A program made the translations under genes and the position numbers. Shown one piece after another: positions 1-11,638 of a stretch of DNA of 64,000 nucleotides; position 1 is the first letter of the stretch; the number at the start of each line of letters is the position of its first letter. Source of the stretch: Ichthyophis bannanicus (taxonomy: Eukaryota; Chordata; Amphibia; Gymnophiona; Ichthyophiidae); NCBI GenBank assembly GCA_033557465.1, contig CM066032.1:60610955-60674954 (forward strand), read 5' to 3'. Below the pieces are notes generated by a model. That model was not told the origin of the DNA, did no database searches, and saw only the letters and a program-made list of their open reading frames with translations.

Positions 1-19
1 ATATTTGCACCGTCCAGGC

Positions 20-930
20 TGAGCTCCTGAAAGCAGAGTGCAAATTTGTGAATGGAAAATACAGACAACTGCTCTCTCACAGTAAGACAGGCTGGACGGC
101 CTCATTTCCTGGAATTACAGTACAAGCAGGCTTCAGATGTTTCCAGTTTTAAAATCGTTCTTCGTATCCCAAGGCAAACCACCGAATCAGCCTTTTTAAC
201 GATGACTTCAGTACGATGTTCTACTTCTGACACATAAGCATATTCCCCACCCTGAAAAACTGAAACGGGAAAAGTATTCCAAAGTGGAAACGATGAAAGC
301 ATTAACTTTGGTGCAGAATGCCTTTCTTGAATCCAAGACTCAGCATTTCATGTTTCTGAAGGGAATGCTGGCCCCAAAGGGCCAGGAGAGGCTGGATGCA
401 GAGTATAATATATTCTGACAGAATGCAAAAATGTACAGCCTGTGTGTAGAGTTTTCACCGATGATAATGGAACCTCTTCAGGGCTTGCTTCACATGGAGT
501 AAAACATCAAATGGGACCGATGTAGACGCCTGTATCAAATACCTGGTACTAAAGGCGTGGAAATCGATGACCCCCAAGTGCTTTGATCAGTGTTGCAATC
601 TACAGAAATCTGGGAAAGTCTGCGGTGACGATGAACAGTTCCAAAAACTGCTCTCCCACCAAAAATGGATCAAGTAGTTAGAAAAATCAAAAAATGCTGA
701 ACGTTCTCAGAACTACTAAAGATCACATGGTTTTCCCTCGCTGTCCCCTCTCACAACGCGAATGCTGAGCACATTTTTTCATCGATGCAAAGCCAGTGGA
801 CGAAAAAAAGGGAACAGCACAAATGTGAACTCAGTGAAAGGGATTCTGCTTATGCAGTGCAACTTCCAACACACTTTTAAGCAAAACAGTAGCATCCCCG
901 GTTGTCTTGATAATAAGTATCAGTCCCCTC
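20..930 (+). pseudogene. Decayed hAT-like transposase
   Basis: Translation in shifting frames gives fragments typical of hAT-superfamily or hAT-derived proteins. Near the left edge is VNGKYRQLLSHSKTGW, the conserved block before the catalytic core; near 740-810 is FSLAVPSHNANAEHIFSSMQ; from about 823 in another frame is NSVKGILLMQCNF. The last two resemble the C-terminal dimerisation region. Stops and frameshifts are frequent, so this is a fossil. The start lies outside or at the edge of the window. It could also derive from a domesticated hAT gene; only a protein search would tell. Confidence 0.6.
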
Positions 931-1914
931 TCTCCCACTCAACATCTGCAGCTTGTTGGCGAGGCGTGAGTCTTTAAATTAATCGGGACAGAGGGAGAAT
1001 CTAAGGAGGCAGATTTAGAGCTGCTCTGGTAATTGTTTAGATTTGGCTACAAACTGACTACAAACGCTAGGCAGCGGGCACCGAAAAAGTGTCACAAGGT
1101 GCCTAACTTCCATCCTCACTCACCTCACTCTGCCCTGGCCACACCCACTTTTTGGATCCTAATTTAAGCACTCAAACCCTGTCCGTTTTCAGAGACCGGT
1201 TCAGATGCTTAAAACCTTTTGAAAAATTAACCATTAAACACTTAAACTTTGATCCAAAATCTTTCTTGAAACGCAGATTACGCAGCTATTCATAAAAATA
1301 TAAAAGATATCTAAAGTAAACACCATAAACATTAGAACTATAAAAACTATAAACAAACACCAAGACTGAAGAAAAGAAACCATGTTCTTATAAACCAACA
1401 CAATTCACACTCAACCAGGATTTAAACTGACATAGCAATCCTCCCAGCCGCCACGTCTTAATATAAACACTCCCAGCTAAAGGCCTGCTGCAGTAGCCAT
1501 GGTTTCACCTTATGTCTAAGATTAATAACCTTATCTCTCTAAGTGCTGCAGGGCATAAATTCAGGGCCACGCCTGCAAAGATTTTCCCACTACTCTCTAC
1601 CAGCTTCATTCTCTTATTCAATGACCATCTTTAAATGGGTGACTTGGGCATTCCCTGCAGACTCTTATCTTGCCCGGGGTGGATGGGGTCTCCCCTCCGT
1701 GGTACACTCAGATCTTGTCTGAACAAGGGAGAACTCACCCTCCCTAGCAGACTCAAGCCCTGCCTGGGGAGGAAAGGGATCTTCTTCTCTTGTATATTTT
1801 GATTTTAATCCAGGGTGGTGGGGGCTCCCTCCCTGGCAGACTCTAGCTTGGCATGGAAGTGGGGATGCCTTTAATTAAAAACCAGACCGATTTGAAAGAT
1901 TCCAAATGATCCCT
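931..1914. other. No gene seen; imperfect CCTGGCAGACTC repeats
   Basis: No coding signal. Between about 1650 and 1860 a phrase like CCCTSSCAGACTCNAGCYT occurs several times at irregular spacing; similar phrases recur at 4950-5110 on the other side of the CR1 copy at 1915-4511. This suggests one degenerate repeat that the CR1 may have entered. Confidence 0.4.
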
Positions 1915-4511
1915 GTCATCCGATAGCCAGACTAACACGAACAAAGAACAAACTCTGAAATGCCTTTATACAAATTCTAGAAGTCTAAAAAATAAGATGG
2001 GAGAGTTAGACTATAATGCACTGAATGAAAGGTTAAATATAATTGGCATCTCAGAGACCTGTGGAAGGAGGATAACCAATGGGACACCGTGATACTAGGC
2101 TACAAACTATTAAGGTAGATCACATAGGTGGAGAGGTGGCGCTATATGTTAAAGAGGGCATTGATTCAAATAAAATAAAGGTTTTGCAGGAAATAAAATA
2201 CACTGTAGAATCATGTAAAAAGGGGAAGGGAATGACAGTGGGGGTGTACTACCGCCCACCTGGCCAGAATGAACAAACAGATGATGAAATGCTAAAACAA
2301 ATTAGGGAAGCTAGCAAAGTTAACAACACAGTAATAATGGGAGATCAATTACCCCAGTATTAACTGGGTCAATGTTACATCAGGCCATGCTAGGAAGATA
2401 ACGTTTCTAGATGAACTTTCAAAAAGGAGCCTATGATAAAATGTTTAAGAAAAATACTAAAAGGAGCAACTGCAAAGGTTAACAGCCTACATCAGACCTA
2501 GGTGTTATTTAAATATACTATCTTGGAAGACCAGACCAGATGTATTCCACACTTTAAGAAAGGTGGAAGGAAGGCCAACATGGCTTATAGTTGAGGTGAA
2601 AGAGGCTGTTATAGTGAAGAGAAAATCCTTCAGAAAATGTAAAAAAGAGCCAAATGATGAAAAGAGGAAACAACATAATAACTGGCGAGTACAATGCAAG
2701 GCATTGATAAGGCAGGCAAAGAGAGAATTTGAAAAGAAGATTGCATAGGAAGCAAAAGTGCATAATAAAAACTTTTTCAAGTACTTTCATAGCAAAACAC
2801 CTGCGAGAGAGCAGTTGGATCATTAGATGACAGAGGGGTAAAGGGGGCATTAAGAAAGGACAAGGTCATAGCGGAGAAATCAAATGCATTATTTGCTTCA
2901 GTCTTTACTGAAGATGAAATAGGAAACTTACCTATGCCAGAAACTATATTCACAGGTGACGTATCAGAGGACTTGAAACAAATCTCAATAAATCGGGAAG
3001 ATGTAATACAGCTATTTGATAAACTAAAGAGCAGCAAATCACTTGGACTGGATGGCATACAGCCCAGGGTGCTGAAAGAACTGAAATATGAGATTGCAGA
3101 CCTACTTTTAGTAATCTGTGAACTATCCTTAAAATCATCTGTATACCTGAGGATTGGAGAGTAGCCAATGTAACGCCAATTTTTAAAAAGGGTTCCAGGG
3201 GTAATCCTGGAAACTACAGACCGGTGAGCTTTATGTCTATACCGGGCAAAATGGTAGAAACCATTATAAAGAACAAAATTACTGAACATGTGGATAGTCA
3301 TGGCTTAATGGCAGGAAACCAACATGGATTTAGCCAAGGAAAGTCTTGTCTCATTAATATGTTATATTTTTTCAGAGGTGTGAATAAACAGGTAGATAAA
3401 GGTGAGCCGGTTGATAGTGTAGCTGGATTTTCAGAAAGTCTTTGACAAGGTCCCTCATGAGAGACTCTTGGGGAAATTCAAAAATCATGGGATAGAAAGC
3501 AGTGTACTAATGGACAACTTTCTCAGTGGAGAAAGATGAATAGTGGAGTGTTGGGCCCACTGCTTTTTTATAAATGACCTAGAAACGGGAATAACGAGTG
3601 AGGTGATCAAATCTGCAGATGCTAAAAAATTATTGAAAGTTGTTAAAACACAAGAGGATTGTGAAAAACTGCAAGAGGACCTTGAAAAATTGGGAGACTC
3701 AGCGTTTAAATGGCAGATTAAATTTAATGTGGACAAGTGCAAAATTATGCAGTTAAGCACGAACAACCCAAAGTACAGGGCATCATCGTGGATAATATAT
3801 TGAAACCTTCTGTCCAGTGTGCAGCCACAGCCAAGAAAGCAAGTACACTAGAATGCTTGGAAACATAAGGAAAAGAATAGAAAATAAAACCAAGGATATT
3901 ATAATGCCTTTGTATCGCTCCATGGTGCAACTGCACCTTGAATATTGTCTGCAATTCTGTTCACTGTATCTTAAAAAGGATATAGCAGAATTAGAAAACA
4001 TACAGAAAAGAGCCCCCAAAGTTGTAAAGAGGATGGATGGATAATCCTATGAGGAAAGGCTTAAAAGTTTAGGGCTCTTCAACTTGGAAAAGGGGAGATA
4101 TGATTGACGTCTATAAAATAAGCAATGGAGTGGAATGGGTAAACGTAGATCAGTTGTTTACGCCTTCAAAAGTAGAAAGACTAGGGGATATACAATGAAG
4201 CCAGAATGTGGCACGTTTAAGACTAATCAGAGAAAATATTTTTTCATTCAGCATGTAATCAAACTCTGGAATTCATTACTGGAAGATTTAGTAAAAGCTG
4301 TCAGTGCAGCTGGGTTCAAAAGAGGTTTGGACAAATTCCTGGAGGAAAAGTCCACAAATCATTATTAAAGAGGACTGTTGAAATCCGCTGCTTACCCCTG
4401 GGACAAGAAGCATGGAACGTGTATACTTCTGGGAACCCAACAGGTACTTGAGACCTGGAATACTGGGCTTGATGGACCCTTGTTCTGACCTAGTATGGTA
4501 TATCTTTTGTT
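1915..4511 (+). mobile_element. CR1-clade LINE, broken, endonuclease plus RT remains
   Basis: Reading frames broken by stops and frameshifts show, in order: apurinic endonuclease pieces (LYTNSRSLKNKMGEL near 1965, VGVYYRPPGQ near 2240, NNTVIMGD near 2325); a linker; and RT (SKSLGLDGIQPRVLKELK near 3030, RPVSFMSIPGKMVETIIK near 3220, MAGNQHGFSQGKSC near 3310). The catalytic FADD region near 3610 is degraded. The C-terminal tail ([17 protein letters not shown]) ends at 4367, followed by a 3' UTR with ACTGGGCTTGATGGACCCTT and the terminal TTTTGTTCTTA typical of CR1. It belongs to the same subfamily as the copies at 7383, 35148, 50900 and 61968. Confidence 0.85.
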
Positions 4512-4945
4512 CTTATTTATTTATTTAACAAACATTTATATACCGCATCTTCCTGAGATCAGTTGCGGTTCACAATAAACAACAATCAACAAAGCAGAGT
4601 TTGTTTTACATGTAACATCTTATAACCACAAGCAATATTATAAGTATACAGCAAATGTTAAAACTGAACAAAACAGAACGGAGACAACTATATACATTAT
4701 ATACAGATACACATTATGTAGGGCTTTAGCATTGTGCATAGTACAGTTTCAGCTAGGTGGAATTGTCTGTTTAGGTCGTTGGATCACCTCAGATAAAAAC
4801 TGGTTAGCCTTTATCTAAATCAATTGAGGGATGATCTGTAGTGTTGTAATGCATTGTAAATAGGTAGGTTTTCAATTTCTTACGAAATTCAATGATCTCA
4901 GTTATCATTCTTAGATCATCTGGGAGGGAATTCCAGATTGTTGGA
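4512..4945 (-). repeat. Antisense LINE/SINE 3' tail
   Basis: Begins with (TTTA)n and ACAAACATTTATATACCGC, the reverse complement of the GCGGTATATAAA...(AATAAA) tail shared by L2-group LINEs and SINEs in this window (for example 11580-11638). It directly abuts the CR1 3' end. Internal sequence is non-coding. Confidence 0.6.
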
Positions 4946-5742
4946 GCTTATCTTCCCTCCTTGGCAGACTCTAGCCCGGGATGGGAGGGTGGGCTCCCTT
5001 CCTGGCAGACGATGGCCCTGCATGGGAGCTGCCTTCTTAAAAGTGTCTGGCCATGCACTGGGCTCGTTGCCTGCAGACGCTGGCTGTGCTTGGAAGTGCT
5101 GCAGGGTGCGCCTGGAAATACAGAAATCTAGCTGCCTCTGTGAGCTCACCGCCAGCTGCAGCACTTGAAAAACAATATTTCCTGCATGATTCCAAGCAGA
5201 CAGACATCCTGACTGAGACACGCCAATGCCTGCTGGGGCCAGGGAGCGTGTCCAAACATGGAGAAATCACACAGCCCCTCTTTTCCTGGGAGAAGCTTTG
5301 CTGAGGCTATTTATATCTAGGAGGGGCTGCATTACTCAGAAAGGGGCTCTCGGTAGCTTTCACACAGATCTGAACACTACCACGTTTCCTTCCAGGAAAA
5401 ACCAGAAGCTAGGAAAAGGTCTAGTGTTCTTTTTTTACTGAACACTACAAAAATCCAGCTAAACTTCACACAGGATTATCCGCTCACTCTGGGTCTTCAT
5501 GGTCAGGTTTTACGCCCAGTGCATTCAGCCAGTCTCTGATGAGCCAGAGTCCTTGACTGAACCAAAGGTAAAGCCCCATTGCTGAGTTTAAGATCATGAG
5601 ATTTTCCGAGGCACTCAAAGAATGTGGGAATCTCGCTACAACCCAGTGGAACTGGTGAGGGAGGGGGGTAGGGAGTCCCGAGCACTCCCACACAACTTGG
5701 CAGAAATTTTGCCCGAGATCTCTGTAGGACCTGCAAGTGCAC
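4946..5742. other. No gene seen; GC-rich degenerate repeat
   Basis: Several short overlapping open frames occur but none resembles a known family or has exon-like borders. From 4950 to 5110 the CCTGGCAGACKMTRGC phrase of 1650-1860 returns. Nothing else is recognisable up to the L2-group fragment. Confidence 0.35.
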
Positions 5743-6108
5743 TCATTCTGTGGCTCCTCACTACCTTCCCTCGCTTATCTCACCCTCCACCCCTCCTCGG
5801 GAACTCCGCTCCTCTGGCAGACCCCTTTTATCTGTGCCCTTCTCTGCCACTGCCAACTCCAGACTTCGTTCATTCCATCTCACTGCTCCTTATGCCTGGA
5901 ACAAGCTACCTGAATCAGCACATCAGGCTCCTTCTCTGGCCCTATTCAAATCCCGGCTAAAATCCCACCGCTTCGAGGTTGCTTTTGGATCCTGGTGCCC
6001 CTCACTCTTTCATTCACTACTTATGTGTATCTTACCATACTCTAGAGTCCCCAGTTTTGCAATGTTCTTTGCCTCTTATCTATCATACACATGATATCTG
6101 ACAATAGA
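5743..6108 (+). mobile_element. L2-group LINE fragment (ORF C-terminus)
   Basis: One frame reads LPSLISPSTPPRELRSSGRP followed by FHLTAPYAWNKLPESAHQA and LALFKSRLKSHRFEVAFGS, the C-terminal tail of an L2-group ORF (RSS...A..WN.LP...R...L..FK..LK.HLF). The same stretch, better preserved, ends the L2 copy at 14720-16035. It is 5'-truncated. Confidence 0.75.
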
Positions 6109-6545
6109 ACGAGGAGACAAAGTACACAAAACACATTCATGATTTCAGCTACATGAGTAAAAAGCCGCCAAACTCTCTTTCATCGAGCATTTTTATTATA
6201 TGCACCAAGCCTCTGGAACACACTCCCAGAACAGATTGATGCAAACACAGACCTCAAAAGCTTTTGCAGGGTACTAAAGACCCACCTATTCCAGCAGTAC
6301 TATGAAAGCATACCATAGTGGACGTAAAAGACCTTGCAGCAACTACCTGCTCAGCGTCACATTAGACGTATTCATTGCATGTTACCTCCCCCACTATCAA
6401 GAGTTAATTCTGTTTCAAGTTAAGTTATCCATGTTAACTCTTCCCGTTAAATGCATGATACCTTATTGTTATTGAATGTTATCTGTAAACCACTCTGACT
6501 GTAAAATAGAGCGATATATAAAACCAGGTAAATAAAATAAATAAT
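6109..6545 (+). mobile_element. Second L2-group LINE 3' end
   Basis: A translated phrase YAPSLWNTLPEQIDANTDLK then SFCRVLKTHLFQQYYES near 6200-6310 is another L2-type C-terminus. It is followed by a 3' UTR ending GTAAACCACTCTGACTG, AGCGATATATAAAACCAGGT and an AAATA-rich tail. It is distinct from the fragment just before it. Confidence 0.7.
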
Positions 6546-6599
6546 AATACATTTATGAATGTATTATTTATTTATAACAGTTTATACATTGTTCTGACC

Positions 6600-7320
6600 A
6601 AAGTCAAACAAAAGGGTGCACGGAACAATAAAACAATGTAACAATCTCACAGTAGACCCACCCCCCAAAAAATCTCAACTCTGTTCCCCTGTAAACAAAA
6701 CTGTCTTTAGAAGCTTACAGAATCCCAAAAGATTCTGCAATGCACGAAGTTCGAAAGGCAGCACAGTCTACCAATCAGATGCCATTACCCTAAACATCCG
6801 AAACTGCCACTGCACCAAGCGGACCCATTCCAGTCCCAGAATGTCCAGCAGACGGCCTTGCGAGGACCGCAGCTCCCTAGAAGGGTCATACCAATGCAGG
6901 AGGTCCTGAAGATATCTCGGCTTTGCCTCATGCATTACCCAAAAAGCGATAACCACCATTTTAAAGCTGCAGCGCACCCAAATAGGGAGCCAAGGCAATT
7001 CAATCAACAAAGGGCTCACTCTATCTCTGTGCAGCGCTCCCAACAACTACTTCGCCACAGCATTTTGGACAACCTGTGCCCACCAAAGACACCTCTTCGG
7101 TCCACAGAGCACATTGCAATAGTCCAAGATCCCCAAAACCAAGGCTTGTGCCACTGACTGGAACGCAGAATCCGTCATGTATGGGCACAATTGGTGGGCA
7201 AGTTGCAGCTTCAACTGTAATGACATTACCACCTGAGCAATTTGTTTATCCCCCACCCCCTCTCTTCAGCACCACTGCCAGCAAACGAAGCTCTTCTTTC
7301 CAGGGAACAAAACACTGATT
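6600..7320 (-). mobile_element. Antisense L2-group LINE fragment
   Basis: On the minus strand two adjoining frames give AFQSVAQALVLGILDYCNVL followed by VQNAVAK, then LLIELPWLPIWVRCSFKMVV and YDPSRELRSSQGRLL. This is the DYCN...QNAAA...LHWLPV...FK..V...Y.P.R.LRSS order at the end of L2-clade RT ORFs. Frames are split by an indel near 7047. Confidence 0.75.
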
Positions 7321-7382
7321 AGATCTTACATCTGTATGTATAGTACTGCGTATGTCTTGTAGCTTTATACAAATGATAAGTA
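7321..7382 (+). repeat. L2-type 3' UTR end
   Basis: Contains TAGTACTGCGTATGTCTTGTAGCTTTATACAAATGATAAG, close to the 3' end of the L2 copy at about 15990-16035 (here written only as position and key words: ACTGCGTA, CTTTATACAAATGA). The CR1 fragment on its right abuts it. Confidence 0.45.
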
Positions 7383-7965
7383 CATAAGAACATAAGATAT
7401 GCCATACTGGGTCAGACCAAGGCCCATCAAGCCCAGTATCCTGCTTCCATCAGTGGCCAATCTAGATCACAAATACTTAACAGTTTCCCTAAAAGACACA
7501 AGTTCCACAATGCTTGTATTCGGGCAAGCATTGATATCCCGGGTCTCCTTTAATAATGATTTATGGACCTTTCCTCCAGGGACTTGTCCAAACCTTTTTA
7601 AACCTGGCTGCACTAATAGCTTTTACTGCTTCCTCCGGTAACAAATTCCAGAATTTGATTACATGTTGAGTGAAAAAATATTTTCTCTTATTAGTCTTAA
7701 ATAGGTTACCCTGTAGCTTCATTGCATGTCCCCTGGTCTTTCTATATTTTCATGGCGTAAACAATCGATCTACATTTACCCGTTCCACTTCATTAATTTA
7801 TAGACCTCTAGCATATCTCCTCTCAGCGTTTCTTTTCCAGGTTGAAGAGCCCCAACCTTTTTAACCTCTTTTCAAAGAGGTATCCTTCCATTCCCTTTAC
7901 CATTTTGGTGACTCTTCTCTGTACCTTTTCTAATAACGCTATATCCTATTTAAGATACGGCAACA
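7383..7965 (-). mobile_element. Antisense CR1 3' fragment
   Basis: Starts on the plus strand with ACATAAGAACATAAGATATG and GCCATACTGGGTCAGACCAA, the reverse complement of the CR1 3' terminus, and runs back into the ORF C-terminus. It matches the first 580 bp of the 61968 copy in order and orientation. The CR1 match ends near 7965, just before a (TAG)n microsatellite at 7969-7985. Confidence 0.85.
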
Positions 7966-8196
7966 AGTAGTAGTAGTAGTAGTCTGACACCTAAACCTAG
8001 CTTCTTCTCCAGACTGGAGACAGATGCATTTTAAGGATATTTTTTAAAAATACGTTCAGCAGAGAGTCCTGTCAGGTCTTCCTCAGAGGTCATTTTTATG
8101 GTTCTCAGAGACACAGTTTCTCTCATAGAAGCAGAACACACAGTTCCTAAGAGGACTGTTTAACTGCATTCCCTAGGTTTTCCAGGGTTATGAACT

Positions 8197-9650
8197 CAGG
8201 GCTGGCCCAACCATTAGGCAAGATTAGGGAGTCACCTAGAGCGCAGCCAGCAACAATAGTCAAAGCAAAATAAGAGAGCTTGACAGCCACATAAACTCAA
8301 AGAGCCATCAGCGCATTCTTTTATTTGCAGGGAGAGTTCACTGCCCATACACGTTCATATGTAACCCAAGGCTGCTTTTACAACTCGCAGTTGCTTAAAA
8401 CCTACAGGAAGAAAGACACTTTCACGAGATTGGAGATTTTTGGTGCTTAGATATGCACTCCAGCCCCTGGAAATTTTACAGGGTTCAAAGAACTTGTATC
8501 AGATGTAGTGAGCTTGGTCCTGGATACTGAACCCTGTGGTGTAATGTACTGCGTTCAGAATAAAAGCAGCCCAAAAAATACTTGAACCAAACCTTTTCTT
8601 TTACTTTCATGAAGAAGAAACAGCACACAAAGAAAAAACAATACAGATAATTACCAAAGAAAACCGAAGACATAAATTGCATCATTAAATACCAATATCT
8701 TTCAAAATAAATCGGCAATTAAGGTAAACTGGATGACATATGTAAATTAAAAGGTGATTTTTGAGAATGTGGCACAAGTACTATAAATACTTTTTTGATC
8801 TGGATACAAGCTCGGTCCCAAGCAAATCCTTGGCATCTTATCCTGCTATGAAAAAATCCATCTTCCTTTAGTTTATTTATGGTTAGATCTCACTGGATGG
8901 CAGTTGCAAAGCTTAGCCTTCTCCCAAGGGAACCTTGAAAATGTAGGGTTGTCAGGAAATGTAGAATCTTTTCCTTATGAATTCTGAACCAGAGCTGGAG
9001 CACAATAAATCCTGGCTGGTTTTTTTTTTAAGTCTATATCCAAGGCTTGGAACTCTATAGGAGAGTTGATGTCCAACTCCCAGGTTCTTCCCTTCCAAAG
9101 CCAGAAGCAACCTCTTGATGCTTCTTAGCCAGAAGCTGGCTAGTAAATGACTCCCTCGATTTAAAAAAAAAAAAAAAAAAGGTTTCAACCAATAACAGAG
9201 GGCTGCAATCTGATGCAAGAGCCATTCTTCCCTGTTGATGACTAAAAAGTCAATCCAGCACGTTCTGGCAGTTTTAAAAGTTTGTTCATTGCAATCCACT
9301 TTGGAGTTTGCTGTTAGCAGTCTTTATGCTCAGGCTTGTAATTCCCAAAGGTGTAACAAGCATCCATGTTAGGATTTGTGTCCTTAAAGGCAGAAACCTC
9401 TGGGAGAGGGTACGTCTTTATTAGTCAATTTTAAAAATATATAAGTGCTGGAGCCTCTATTTTAGAGAAGCACTCACACATACATACCAGTGTTTAATAG
9501 TTAAAGGTATGATGTCCATTTTTACAGGATTTTTGTGGAAGGAATAATGTTAGAATGATCGTGATAAAATATAAAAATCTTGAGGGGGAGGTGGGGGGGC
9601 CTTAGGTTGAAGGTTTGCCTAGCATACCCAGTACCCTTGCACCAGCCCTG
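8197..9650. mobile_element. Probable non-autonomous hAT element
   Basis: The left end CAGGGCTGGCCCAACC and the right end, read inward on the minus strand as CAGGGCTGGTGCAAGG, form short inverted repeats beginning CAGGGC as in many hAT elements. Flanks are TATGAACT (8189-8196) and AATGGACT (9651-9658), six of eight identical, consistent with an aged 8-bp duplication. The 1.45-kb interior has no transposase; it includes an A-run at about 9162-9180 and random short frames. Confidence 0.5.
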
Positions 9651-10376
9651 AATGGACTGGGATGCTGAAAACTTTCCAGTTAGTGGAAAGACACCTAGTG
9701 AGGAGGGACAGGGGAGACATAGCAGGGGAAGCAGCCCACTCCAATTTGCCAAGGACAACAAACTGCTTTGGGCTGGCCGTGGCAGCAAGGAATGATGGGG
9801 CTCTTTAGTCCAAGTAGAGAGTGTCTCCGGGTGTTTGACTGCACCACACACTGCCCTGTGTCCGAAACTGAAGGTAATCTCCCACTATGGTGTGCTCTTG
9901 CTATAAAGCAGACCGAGGTTAGTGGGAAACTTTGCGCTCCTAGAATATTTCAGAAGTGTTTTAATTTTCTAAATTGTGTAGCTTGCCCGTCTAGGATTCT
10001 CTTCAGGCTCCGACATGTTTTCTAGGTCTGTTTCAGCTAGAACCAATGGCAGCAGTCAAGCTGCTTTGAAAACAGTATCTTTTGGGTCGTTCTTCTTTAG
10101 GTCAATAAAAGGGATCACAGTCAGCACAGAATTCCACTTTTTTTGTTGGATCGGACTTACCACAAGCCTGCTCCACTCACTCAAGTTTAAACATGGAGTA
10201 TTCATGTGTATTTACATAATTAGCTCAGGCCTTATCAATGGTAGTTCAAGGTGATTTGTATTCAAGTACAGCAGGTAGTTCCCTATCCCTGGAGGCCGAA
10301 CAGTCGACGACTGTACCACAGGCAAGACAAGATTAAGTAATATTACTATGCACAGGAGAGCATGGAAAAAACTTAC
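9651..10376. other. Intron sequence, no element recognised
   Basis: I searched this stretch on the minus strand for the next flippase exon (helix 3 region) and found none. No repeat ends or coding signals are evident. Confidence 0.4.
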
Positions 10377-10465
10377 ACAAATCACAAGGATGTTCATAAG
10401 CCGGTCTATGCTGGTGCGTTTCAGGGTCGACTTCCCGCTATTCTGCATCAGCTTCGTGTCTGGCC
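10377..10465 (-). CDS. ATP8B: ATP8B flippase exon: run-up to helix 3 (last exon seen)
   Basis: Eighty-nine nucleotides, acceptor GTGTATTCCAG, donor GTAAGT. Two bases complete the Gly of the AG-PDTK motif; 29 codons follow, PDTKLMQNSGKSTLKRTSID then RLMNILVIC. The GPDTKLMQNSG and KRTSIDRLMN blocks precede transmembrane helix 3. Phase 0 at the end. No further exon (helix 3, DKTGT, nucleotide-binding domain) was recognised between 1 and 10376, so the gene probably continues beyond the left edge. Confidence 0.94.
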
Positions 10466-10589
10466 CTGGAATACACACAGAGGAACTGAATTTATAGGAC
10501 TTCCCCCCATTTAAGATAGTTGTTGGGGGGTAGAGGTGGGATAGGGAGGCATCTGTGGTATCTCCCGCATGTCGCTCCTCCCTATGTTT

Positions 10590-10684
10590 ACTGTAAGAGT
10601 TCTCTGTAATGGTTGAGTTATAATGTAAACCGCTTTGATTTTATGATAAGGCGGTACAAAAGAACTTGTTAAATAAATAAAAAT
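10590..10684 (+). repeat. LINE/SINE 3' tail with (AAATA)n end
   Basis: GTAAACCGCTTTGATTTTAT then AAGGCGGTACAAAAGAACTT and GTTAAATAAATAAAA. This is the same tail that ends the tRNA-headed SINE at 54217-54455. The head is missing or unrecognisable. Confidence 0.6.
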
Positions 10685-10881
10685 TATGGTGGGTACTGCA
10701 CAGCACTGAATCAGTCCGACTTACTGCTGCCCATCCCTCTAAATCCTCACTGCGGCAATGGCGATGCAGAACATCTTCAGATATCACCGTTTGTTTAAGA
10801 AAATTTGGTGAGTTCCACAAGCAAACTCAGTAGATGTTGGCTAAAATGCTGGGAGGCAGAGATTGCGGGGAGGGTGGTAGT

Positions 10882-11084
10882 CAGGGGCATAGCCACAGGT
10901 TGGCCTGGAGGGACCTAGGCCCTACCCATGTTTTTCCCAGATTTGCTGCTACAGTGCACACACGGATCATTGCTCCAAATCAGGGGAAAAGGCCGTGCTA
11001 CAGAAATGGTGAGTGCCATGGAAGGCCTCTCCCCATGTGTTAACCCTTGGCCTCCCCAAAAATTGGGTTTTGGCAAAGCCCCTG
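10882..11084. mobile_element. Probable hAT MITE
   Basis: Left end CAGGGGCATAGCCACAGG; right end reads inward on the minus strand CAGGGGCTTTGCCAAAAC. The CAGGGGC start, matching AGCC/GCC spacing and 203-bp length fit a small hAT-type MITE. Flanks GTGGTAGT and GGGCTGGT agree at only five of eight bases, so the duplication is weak. Confidence 0.45.
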
Positions 11085-11219
11085 GGGCTGGTATGGCTCA
11101 GTCTTGGGACTGGCTCTAGCCAATATCATCCCAGGCTTTAGAGAGAAAGGGGTGTCTCTGTGTCAGTGTTCAGGACTTGTAAACTGTCATGAGTAAATTT
11201 AGAAAGACAGGATGAAAGA

Positions 11220-11638
11220 CTGATTAAATACCAAGATCACCAAAGGGAGTGGGAAGCACCATCTATTCCTCCTCCATTTTTCGCACCTTAATAACTCCCC
11301 ACCACACTAATATTCCTTCATCCAAACCTTTACTCCCCACAACCTGAGCCATAACTAAGAATATACCTGACCACCACATCAGGTACATTTCACAGTCTCC
11401 ACATTCCTATACATGATTCACTTTTAATTTCTAACCTGTAAATCTGTAAATAGTTCACAATTTAACTCTGTTATTAGCTTATTAGTTTCCTCTTCCCCGT
11501 TCAGTCCAAGTTTATTTTCCTGGTACAATGTAAGCATTGATATCATTGTTCTGATGTAATGCAAATGTTATTTTATGTAAACCGCACTGACCTTGAATAG
11601 CGCGGTATATAAGAATGGATAAATAAATAAATAAATAA
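11220..11638 (+). repeat. LINE 3' end with (AAATA)n tail
   Basis: Ends with GTAAACCGCACTGACCTTGA, ATAGCGCGGTATATAAGAAT and GGATAAATAAATAAATAAAT, a clear example of the tail family seen antisense at 4512, 29668 and 36190. The 5' limit is uncertain. Confidence 0.6.

Noticed and set aside
1..10376. Downstream flippase exons (helix 3, DKTGT)
   Set aside because: No conserved block could be read on the minus strand; only transposon remains and unassigned sequence.
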